DNA of 13,933 nt from DATFXF01 sp035258565 (lineage in GTDB: Bacteria > Acidobacteriota > Terriglobia > Acidiferrales > UBA7541). Below, one piece after another: positions 6,931-12,854 of the stretch. Both the position numbers and the translations under genes were made by a program. The notes beneath the pieces are model-generated. The model had not been told where the DNA came from. It did not search any database and was given only the letters and a program-made list of their open reading frames with translations. Position 1 is the stretch's first letter. Each line of letters begins with the position of its first letter. The stretch lies in the NCBI GenBank assembly GCA_035258565.1, contig DATFXF010000386.1, forward strand, positions 1 to 13,933, read 5' to 3'.

Positions 6931-8253
6931 CTACTCAAGATCGATGAGATCGGCGCGGGATTCGCGCCGGCGGATGACGCGAAAGCGATCGCCTTCCACC
7001 AGCACTTCGGCGGCGCGAGGCCTCGAATTGTAGTTCGAGGAGGAGACAAACCCGTAGGCACCCGTGCCCCAAATCACCAGCAAGTCGCCCGCCGCTACTT
7101 CGCCGAGCGGCCAATTCTGAAGGAAGCTGTCGCCTGTCTCGCACACCGGCCCGACGACGTCGGCACGAAGGCTAAGCGTGCCAGGATTGCGGCGGACCGC
7201 ATTGGTGATCGGATGCGTGGCGCCATAGAGGGCGGGGCGAAGAAAATCATTCATCGCGGCGTCCACAACGACAAAATCCTTGCCACGGTTGTGCTTCCGA
7301 TAGAGCACGCGCGTCAGCAGGACACCCGCCGGACCGACGAGGACCCGGCCTGGCTCGAGCAAGAGATGACAACCGAGCGGCCTCACGATTCCGGCCACAG
7401 TGCGGGCATACCGAGCCAGGTCGGGAGGCTTCTCCCCTGCATAGCGGATGCCGAGGCCGCCGCCAAAATCGAGAACCTCGAGCGGAACACCGGCGCGCGC
7501 GAGCTCGCGAACATATCCCGCCAGGCGCTCGAGCGCTTGGCGAAACGGCCCCAGGCCCAAGATCTGCGAGCCGATGTGGGCGCTAATCCCTCGCCACGCG
7601 ATCCACCGTGAGGCACGGCGCGTCAAGTAGAGGCGCCGCGCCTCGGCCCAGTCCACGCCGAACTTGTGCCGGTGATGACCGGTGGCGATATGGGGATGGC
7701 CACCCGCCTTGACGTCGGGGTTCACGCGAATCGCCGCTGGGGCGCGACGCCCACCCTTGGCGACCCTGCGTGCGGCCTCCTGTTCAAGCAGGTCGAGCTC
7801 CGCCGCCGATTCGATATTGATGAGGTAGACGCCGGCGTCGAGCGCCTCGCGGATCTCCTCGCGCGTCTTGCCAACGCCGCTGAAGACGACGCGCCGCCCG
7901 GAAACGCCGATATACCAGAGGCGATATAACTCACCGCCGCTGACCACGTCAAAGCCACTGCCGAGCCGGGCCAGCAGCCGCAGAATCTCGAGGTTGGAGC
8001 TGGCCTTGACGGCGTAGCAGATGGTGTGCGGCAGCGCTCCGAGGGAACCATCGAGCTGCCGGAAGGCTGCTTCAATGCTCGCACGGCTGTAGAGGTATGT
8101 AGGGGTGCCGACACGGCTGGCCACGCGCTCGAGCCGCACACCCTCGCAATAGAGATGCCTGCCGCGATAGCGGAAGCGAGGTGTGTACTGTGTGGGGTCC
8201 ACTTGCTGCGGCGGCCGCAACGCGCGATCTCTGTCGTACACCGTACGCCTCAC
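6931..8253 (-). CDS. lysA: Diaminopimelate decarboxylase
   Basis: A 440-residue fold-type III PLP enzyme that decarboxylates meso-diaminopimelate to L-lysine, the last step of lysine synthesis, in the cytoplasm. Seen: PLP lysine Lys83 in YAVKASSN, HIGSQI at 226-231, the glycine loop DFGGGLGIRY at 262-271, EPGR at 300-303, catalytic Cys371 in CETGD, and GAYGF plus SSNYNSRP at about 398-411. All steps of the fold are present and the length is normal, with an N-terminal leader of about 25 residues. The start is a GTG whose last two bases belong to the phosphatase stop (GTGA overlap, 8250-8253), with AAGG 4 bases upstream, indicating translational coupling. The residue before TGAYG, usually Asp, lies in a WGTGAYG variant. 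No other lysine gene is in the window. Confidence 0.95.
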   Translation of the reverse strand: MRRTVYDRDRALRPPQQVDPTQYTPRFRYRGRHLYCEGVRLERVASRVGTPTYLYSRASIEAAFRQLDGSLGALPHTICYAVKASSNLEILRLLARLGSGFDVVSGGELYRLWYIGVSGRRVVFSGVGKTREEIREALDAGVYLINIESAAELDLLEQEAARRVAKGGRRAPAAIRVNPDVKAGGHPHIATGHHRHKFGVDWAEARRLYLTRRASRWIAWRGISAHIGSQILGLGPFRQALERLAGYVRELARAGVPLEVLDFGGGLGIRYAGEKPPDLARYARTVAGIVRPLGCHLLLEPGRVLVGPAGVLLTRVLYRKHNRGKDFVVVDAAMNDFLRPALYGATHPITNAVRRNPGTLSLRADVVGPVCETGDSFLQNWPLGEVAAGDLLVIWGTGAYGFVSSSNYNSRPRAAEVLVEGDRFRVIRRRESRADLIDLE

Positions 8254-10031
8254 TTGACCTTGAGCACGATCAGGGTGCGGTCGTCGGCGATTGGAGCACC
8301 GGAAGAAAACCGGTCCACTTCTGCCAGCAGGCTGTCCGCCAGTGCTCGGGCGTCGAGCGAGGCGTTCGCCTCGACGACTGCCCGCAGGCGCTCGGTACCG
8401 AAAAGTTGGCCTTCGGGGTTGGCGGTTTCCGCCAGGCCGTCGGACTGGAGGACGAGGATGTCGCCAGCGTTGAGGTGGATCCCTAACTCCTCGTAGCTGA
8501 CCTCGGCATAGATTCCCAGAGGGAACCCCGTCAGATTGACCCTCTCACAGCGGCCGTCCTTGTAGAGCAAGGGCTGCGACTGCCCCGCGTTGGCGATACG
8601 CATCTTCTGGCGGCCCCGGTGCCATGTGGCAAAGCAGAGCGTCATGAAGCGGCCCTCGATGCGCCGCTCGCCGAGCAGTTCGTTCATCTGGCGCAGTGTT
8701 TCAGCCGGTGGAAACTTCTGCGGGGCCAGGCTGCGCAGGATTCCGATCCCGACGGCGCCGTAGAGAGCCGCGGCGGTTCCCTTCCCGCTGACGTCACCCA
8801 GGGCGATGGCGAGCTGCTGCGGGCCGTAGCGCAGGAAATCATAGAGGTCGCCACACACTTCGCGCGCCGAGATGTACCGCGCGGCGATGTCCAGACCGTA
8901 CTCGTCGGTGGGCACGGGCCGCAGCAGCGTACCCTGGATGCGCCGGGCGGCCTGGAGCTCGCGCTCCATGCGCGCTTCATCGCGCGCCACTCGCTCATAG
9001 AGCCGCGCGTTTTCAATCGACACGGCCAGATGCGCCGCCAGGATGGAAAGCGTCTGGACATGCTCCTCGGTGAAATAGTTCAGTTGCGGGCTCTCCAGGT
9101 CCAACACGCCGATGACGCGGTTCTGGTGGATCATCGGAATCGCCAGCTCGGAGCGCGTCTCCGGATTAACCATCAGGTAACGCGGATCATGGCTGACGTC
9201 GGGCACTAGTACGGGCTGGCGCGAGGCGGCCGCGGCACCGATGATCCCCTCGGTGGAGGCGCAGCGCAGCTTCCCCTGCACCCTCTGGCCGTACTTCACG
9301 TCCAGGCTGTGCCGGAAAACTTTCTGCTCGTCGTCGTAGACCAGGATGCTCAAAATCTGGTAATCGATCACGCGCTTCAGGAGCTCGGCGGCGCGGCGGA
9401 GAAGCTCCTCCACCTGGAGAATGGCGCTGGCCTCGCGGCCGATTTCGTTCAGCACCAGGAGCGTCTCTGCCTGACGTCGGCTGCGTTCGAACAGCCGAGC
9501 GTTCTCGATGGCGATGGCCAAGCGGCTGGCAAGCAGCGTCAGGATGCTCTGCTGATCGCGGGTGAAGTAGTCCAGTTGGGGGCTCTGGATATCGAGCACG
9601 CCGATCGATTTCCCCTTGAGGAGGAGTGGCACAGCGAGTTCAGAGCGAACGGTATCAATCGCGTTGATGTAGCGTGGGTCCTTGCTGACGTCGCTGACGC
9701 GTACGGACTGGCCGCTCAAGGCCGCCGTGCCGGTGATGCCCTGGCCCAGCGGGATGCGCCAGTTCTCCACGATTTCCTTGGCGTAGCCGATGGTGAAGCG
9801 GTGGTAGAGGGTCCCCGAAGCCTCGTCCAGCAACATGACCGAGAAGATCTCGTACTCAATCAGACGGCGAACCAGTGCGGCCGTCCTTCGGAGGACCTCG
9901 TCCAGATCGAGCGAGGCGTTGATCTCCTCGCCGATCTCAGCCAGGGTGGCCAAAACCTCCGTAGAGTACTGCTGGAGCTCGCCGCGCTCGGGGGCAGTCG
10001 CTGCCGCCGAATTGGTTTGGACAGGATCCAT
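8250..10031 (-). CDS. GAF-GAF-PP2C serine phosphatase (RsbU/SpoIIE type)
   Basis: A protein of about 593 residues predicted to be a cytoplasmic sensor phosphatase that dephosphorylates a Ser/Thr-phosphorylated partner, classically a STAS anti-anti-sigma protein. Order: short N-terminus, GAF 1 (about 45-185), GAF 2 (about 207-345), a charged coiled linker (ELQAARRIQGTLL, a typical pre-RsbU signature), and a SpoIIE-type PP2C domain (about 390-593). Catalytic metal-binding Asp motifs are present: CGDLYD, GDVSGKGTAAAL, SDGLAE and DDRTLIVL. The two GAF domains are clear tandem duplicates, sharing GVLD-SPQL-YFT and IENARL-ER blocks. Start: ATG at 10031, or GTG two codons earlier at 10037; both have only weak ribosome-binding sites. 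No transmembrane segment is seen. It overlaps lysA by 4 bases. No anti-sigma kinase or STAS partner is nearby, so the target is unknown. Confidence 0.9.
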   Translation of the reverse strand: MDPVQTNSAAATAPERGELQQYSTEVLATLAEIGEEINASLDLDEVLRRTAALVRRLIEYEIFSVMLLDEASGTLYHRFTIGYAKEIVENWRIPLGQGITGTAALSGQSVRVSDVSKDPRYINAIDTVRSELAVPLLLKGKSIGVLDIQSPQLDYFTRDQQSILTLLASRLAIAIENARLFERSRRQAETLLVLNEIGREASAILQVEELLRRAAELLKRVIDYQILSILVYDDEQKVFRHSLDVKYGQRVQGKLRCASTEGIIGAAAASRQPVLVPDVSHDPRYLMVNPETRSELAIPMIHQNRVIGVLDLESPQLNYFTEEHVQTLSILAAHLAVSIENARLYERVARDEARMERELQAARRIQGTLLRPVPTDEYGLDIAARYISAREVCGDLYDFLRYGPQQLAIALGDVSGKGTAAALYGAVGIGILRSLAPQKFPPAETLRQMNELLGERRIEGRFMTLCFATWHRGRQKMRIANAGQSQPLLYKDGRCERVNLTGFPLGIYAEVSYEELGIHLNAGDILVLQSDGLAETANPEGQLFGTERLRAVVEANASLDARALADSLLAEVDRFSSGAPIADDRTLIVLKVK

Positions 10032-10120
10032 AGCCACCGTCCAGTGTGTCCAGACTCCTCTCGATCGTGGTGCAAAGCTCGTTCTTCCCTGCCGCTCGTG
10101 CAGCGGGAATAGGTCACCCC

Positions 10121-10129
10121 ATTATATCA
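10121..10129 (-). promoter_or_regulatory. Extended -10 promoter for the phosphatase-lysA operon
   Basis: On the minus strand the sequence reads TGATATAAT, a perfect TATAAT with the TGn extension, about 90 bases upstream of the phosphatase start. No good -35 is present 16-18 bases before it, which extended -10 promoters tolerate. The start of transcription would be near 10114, giving a leader of about 80 bases that includes a CCGCT/AGCGG hairpin at 10092-10106. Confidence 0.55.
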
Positions 10130-10225
10130 GCGAGGCCCGCAAGACTTTGATGCGCCGGAAAGCCCCTGGAGGCAGGTAGGGTTCTAAGAAATAGGCTAAT
10201 CGTTGGAGAGGCGCGCTGGCACAAG

Positions 10226-11152
10226 CTAATTGGCGGCCGGACGCGCCGCCTGCGCACGGCTCGGGCTGGCAGCGCCCCGCGCCTCTTCAAGAATGCGCAC
10301 GCTAGCGCTGGCGCCGATCCGCGTGGCGCCAGCACCAACCATCTTCTTCAAGTCTTCGAGGCTGCGGATGCCGCCGGCGGCCTTTACGCCCATCTCTGAG
10401 CCTACGATGGCGCGGATCAGGGCCACGTCTTCGGCGGTGGCCCCCGCGGGCCCGAAGCCGGTCGAGGTCTTCACAAAGTCGGCGCCGGCGTTCTTCGAGG
10501 CGATGCTGGCGCGAACCTTCTCGTCCACGGTGAGCAGCGCGGTCTCCAAGATCACTTTCGTGATGGCGCCACTCCGGTGGCACGCCTCGACCACACCGCG
10601 AATGTCGGACTCCACCGCTTCATCCTGTCCGGACTTGAGCGCGCCAATATTGATGACCATGTCGATCTCTTCGGCGCCGAGCTTGATGGCCTCTTCCGTC
10701 TCGTAAATCTTCACCTGCGGCAGCGTGCCGCCCAGCGGGAAACCCGCCACCGTGCAGACCTTCACGCGCGAACCGCGCACTAGCTCGGCGGCAAGCGGCA
10801 CGTACCAAGGATTGACGACCACAGAAGCGAACCCGAAGCGGACGGCCTCGAGACAAAGTTTGCGGATGTCATCGCGGGAGGCTTCCGGTTTCAGCAAGGT
10901 GTGGTCAATCAGGGAAGCGATCGAGGAATCCACCTGAGAGACGGCTGGCCCGGCGGAGATGCGATCCGCACCGGCATCAATGACCTTGCGTGTCTTCCGC
11001 GCGCACTTCTCGACGCAGGCCTGATCGCAACCCGGGCAGACGAGCTCATCCAGCTCGAGCCCGACAAGTGCCGACCCCTTCGGCCCACCGAGGTAGCCGA
11101 GAATTTCCTCCGCAACCGCTTGGACGATCTGTTCGATCTGCTGCGAATCCAA
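10226..11152 (-). CDS. deoC: Deoxyribose-phosphate aldolase with microcompartment-type N-terminal extension
   Basis: A 308-residue class I aldolase that splits 2-deoxyribose-5-phosphate into acetaldehyde and glyceraldehyde-3-phosphate. The TIM barrel runs from about residue 80 (LIDHTLLKPEA) to 287. Catalytic residues are present: Asp164 (EIDMVINIG), the Schiff-base Lys228 (FVKTSTGFGP) and Lys257 (GVKAAGGIR). The frame extends upstream through rpiB in an unlikely composition. The best start is a TTG at 11152 with GGGAG 8 bases upstream. This gives an N-terminal amphipathic helix (IEQIVQAVAEEIL), a flexible linker and a cysteine cluster, Cys39, Cys42, Cys46 and Cys50 (CPGCDQACVEKC), before the barrel. 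Such helices resemble encapsulation peptides of microcompartment cargo. The C-terminus has an Ala/Pro-rich tail. It lies 82 bases after rpiB. Enzyme family is certain; targeting is inferred. Confidence 0.93.
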   Translation of the reverse strand: MDSQQIEQIVQAVAEEILGYLGGPKGSALVGLELDELVCPGCDQACVEKCARKTRKVIDAGADRISAGPAVSQVDSSIASLIDHTLLKPEASRDDIRKLCLEAVRFGFASVVVNPWYVPLAAELVRGSRVKVCTVAGFPLGGTLPQVKIYETEEAIKLGAEEIDMVINIGALKSGQDEAVESDIRGVVEACHRSGAITKVILETALLTVDEKVRASIASKNAGADFVKTSTGFGPAGATAEDVALIRAIVGSEMGVKAAGGIRSLEDLKKMVGAGATRIGASASVRILEEARGAASPSRAQAARPAAN

Positions 11153-11160
11153 GAAGGCTA

Positions 11161-11165
11161 CTCCC
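11161..11165 (-). promoter_or_regulatory. Ribosome-binding site supporting the TTG start of deoC
   Basis: GGGAG on the minus strand ends 8 bases before the TTG at 11152-11150. There is no in-frame ATG or GTG between this site and the helix, so it decides that the N-terminal helix is translated. Confidence 0.6.
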
Positions 11166-11234
11166 GATGAATCGAATGGATGCCGAGGTTCAAGCCAACT
11201 TTGCACCTGGCTTGCGTCCCGGGCCTGACTTCCC

Positions 11235-11891
11235 TCATCCGCGGCGGAGATGCCGCGCTTCGAGCAAGCCGATCTTGTCCACGCGCCGCTGGTGGCGTCC
11301 GCCGGCGAAAGGGGTTTCCAACCAGACAGCCAGGAGCTCGCGGGCCGCTTCCGCCGAGACCATGCGCGCACCGAGCGAGAGCACGTTCGCGTCGTTGTGT
11401 TCTCGGCTGTTGCGCGCGGTGGCCCTATCATAGCACAGCGCCGCGCGAATGCCGGGCACCTTGTTCGCGGCGATCGAGCTGCCGATGCCCGCACTGTCAA
11501 TCACCACGCCGCGCCAGGCCTCGCCCCGAACAACGGCGCCTGCGACCGCCTCCGCAAAATCAGGGTAGTCGACGGCAACGGTGGAATCGGTGCCCAAATC
11601 GAGGACGGTATACCCCCAATCGCGCAGGTAGCCCTTGAGCTGCTCTTTCAGCTCGTAGCCGCCGTGGTCTGCGCCGATGGCCACCACGCGGCAGGTGAGC
11701 TCCGCCGGTGCCCTCGCGGATTTTCCGCCCGGCTGGCTGCCGGGCTCCAGCTCAACAACACGCAGCGTAATCCCGCGGCGCTCAGCCTCCTCGCGCGCCA
11801 GTGGCGTCACGAGAGTCCCCCGCAGAATAGCGACCTCGCCGCCGGAGGCGATCTGTTCGAGGTCCGCAACGGTCAACACACTTCGCGGCAT
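11235..11891 (-). CDS. rpiB: RpiB/LacAB-type sugar-phosphate isomerase with N-terminal extension
   Basis: A 218-residue member of the RpiB/LacAB family (ribose-5-phosphate to ribulose-5-phosphate isomerisation); typical members are about 150 residues. The RpiB core starts near residue 67: GADHGG (Asp75, His76), DYPDFAEAVA, AANKVPGIRAAL, SREHNDANVLSLGARMV (His165) and GGRHQRRVDKI (Arg199, Arg203), all conserved. The active-site loop is altered: the E. coli-like ICGTG reads IDSAG, so the catalytic Cys and the Thr are Asp132 and Ala134. The first 48 residues contain LTVADLEQIASGG and VTPLAREEAERRGI, resembling N-terminal segments of several microcompartment-associated proteins; a Gly/Ser/Pro linker follows. 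The ATG at 11891 has GGA 5 bases upstream and lies 12 bases after hpt. The catalysed reaction is uncertain because of the substitutions. Confidence 0.92.
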   Translation of the reverse strand: MPRSVLTVADLEQIASGGEVAILRGTLVTPLAREEAERRGITLRVVELEPGSQPGGKSARAPAELTCRVVAIGADHGGYELKEQLKGYLRDWGYTVLDLGTDSTVAVDYPDFAEAVAGAVVRGEAWRGVVIDSAGIGSSIAANKVPGIRAALCYDRATARNSREHNDANVLSLGARMVSAEAARELLAVWLETPFAGGRHQRRVDKIGLLEARHLRRG

Positions 11892-11903
11892 GAGATTCCG
11901 CCA

Positions 11904-12446
11904 CTATTCCGGCGGCAGGGAGAGCACGCAGACATCCTTCAGATTGCGGTAGCGTTCGGCGTAGTCCAGGCCGTAGCCGACCACGAACTCGTTGGGAATC
12001 TCGAAGCCGACGTAGTCAGCCTTGACCTCTTTGACCCGGCGCTCGGGCTTATCGAGCAACGCGGCGATGCGCAGAACTTTCGGCTTGCGTTGCTGGAGGA
12101 CGCGGCGGAGATAGTGCAGCGTGAGTCCCGTATCGAGGATGTCTTCGACAAGGATGACGTTCAGGCCCTCGATACTGGTGTCGAGATCTTTCGTGAGGCG
12201 CACCTGGCCCGACGTCTGGCTCCCCTTCCCGTAGCTCGAGACGGCCATGAAGTCGAGCGACACTTCCAAATTGATCGCGCGGATCAGATCGGAGAGAAAG
12301 ATCGACGCCCCTTTCAATACGCCAATCAGGTGCAGGCGCTCGCCGCGAAAATCGCGCGAGATCTGGCGGCCCATCTCGCGCACCCGGCGCTGGATGGAGC
12401 TGCGCCGCAGCAAGACTCGCAGATGCTCTTGACCGTGGGGTGGCAC
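11904..12446 (-). CDS. hpt: Hypoxanthine phosphoribosyltransferase
   Basis: A purine-salvage enzyme joining hypoxanthine (and often guanine) to PRPP to give IMP/GMP in the cytoplasm. Seen: IQRRVREMGRQI near the N-terminus, LIGVLKGASIFLSDLIRAI at 40-58, the flexible loop SSYGKGSQTSG, the PRPP-binding loop VILVEDILDTGLTL at 97-110, LLDKPERR, and FVVGYGLDYAERYRNL at the C-terminal end. A GTG at 12446 gives 180 residues, the usual length. An in-frame TTG at 12500 would add 18 unconserved residues. Both have a GGAGG about 11-12 bases upstream, so the start is not settled. It leads the hpt-rpiB-deoC cluster, is 12 bases upstream of rpiB, and is divergent from the receptor gene. Confidence 0.9.
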   Translation of the reverse strand: MPPHGQEHLRVLLRRSSIQRRVREMGRQISRDFRGERLHLIGVLKGASIFLSDLIRAINLEVSLDFMAVSSYGKGSQTSGQVRLTKDLDTSIEGLNVILVEDILDTGLTLHYLRRVLQQRKPKVLRIAALLDKPERRVKEVKADYVGFEIPNEFVVGYGLDYAERYRNLKDVCVLSLPPE

Positions 12447-12634
12447 CGAAGAGCCGTCCTCCAGAAGGAAAGGCGGGTACTTTAGCGTAGAGAGTGGCAA
12501 ACCACAAGGCGCCTCCCTCCGATCCTCCGATAACGCCAGCGAATGCTTGGACAGCTGTCATGTTCTTTCAATCGGGCGTTCATGAGGCGGTAATCGAGAG
12601 GCTGTATTACCCAGCATTCTGCCAAATGGTCACA

Positions 12635-12668
12635 TCATGTTGCGCACGCCTGGTGGTGGTCATGTTGC
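12635..12668 (+). repeat. Direct repeat TCATGTTGC upstream of receptor promoter
   Basis: TCATGTTGC occurs at 12635-12643 and again at 12660-12668, 25 bases apart. A shorter copy, TCATGTT, is at 12558. The second copy ends 8 bases before the candidate -35 at 12677, a position that would suit an activator. It could be chance. Confidence 0.35.
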
Positions 12669-12676
12669 CGTCAGGC

Positions 12677-12706
12677 TTGACAAAGATAGACACGAACAAC
12701 TAGAGT
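12677..12706 (+). promoter_or_regulatory. Candidate sigma-70 type promoter for the receptor gene
   Basis: A perfect TTGACA at 12677-12682 is followed after 18 bases by TAGAGT at 12701-12706, a four-of-six match to TATAAT. Transcription from here would give a leader of about 140 bases before the receptor start. Confidence 0.4.
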
Positions 12707-12840
12707 ACGCCGCAATGGGGAGTGTGGGGTTTTGGTGGGGGCAGCGGCGCAAAGCGTCTCGGACGGTTTCCGCAACAACATCCTATCTTGACCTTCTCTG
12801 CGTTGGGCCCTCTTCCAGAAAGATCGTGGAACATACTCGA

Positions 12841-12846
12841 AGGAGG
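12841..12846 (+). promoter_or_regulatory. Strong ribosome-binding site of the receptor gene
   Basis: A full AGGAGG (GAAGGAGG from 12839) precedes two in-frame ATGs. It is only 2 bases from the ATG at 12849 but 8 bases from the ATG at 12855, so the second is the better start. Confidence 0.7.
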
Positions 12847-12854
12847 CGATGACG

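Larger units (their letters stand above)
12501..12854. other. Divergent intergenic region between hpt and the TonB-dependent receptor
   Basis: About 350-400 bases, depending on the hpt start, with no gene supported on either strand. It holds the receptor's candidate promoter and ribosome-binding site (listed separately), a 9-base direct repeat, and a 10-base perfect palindrome, GACAGCTGTC, at 12550-12559 on the hpt side that could be an operator. It is less GC-rich than the neighbouring genes. No convincing hpt promoter was found on the minus strand. Confidence 0.6.

Noticed and set aside
6790..10112. Plus-strand open frames of 90-273 codons opposite lysA and the phosphatase
   Set aside because: Antisense shadows; the minus-strand genes account for all of this sequence with intact family motifs.
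10141..10225. Intrinsic terminator after deoC
   Set aside because: Only short G/C pairings with tiny loops are present, and no T-run follows on the minus strand.
11153..11500. Upstream extension of the deoC frame to 11500
   Set aside because: It overlaps the 3' part of rpiB, has a Ser/Arg-rich composition unlike a protein, and no ribosome-binding site is seen for it; TTG 11152 is better supported.
12494..12852. Two small plus-strand open frames (69 and 71 codons) in the divergent intergenic region
   Set aside because: No recognisable motif or good ribosome-binding site; the second ends inside the receptor's own start region and is more likely leader sequence.
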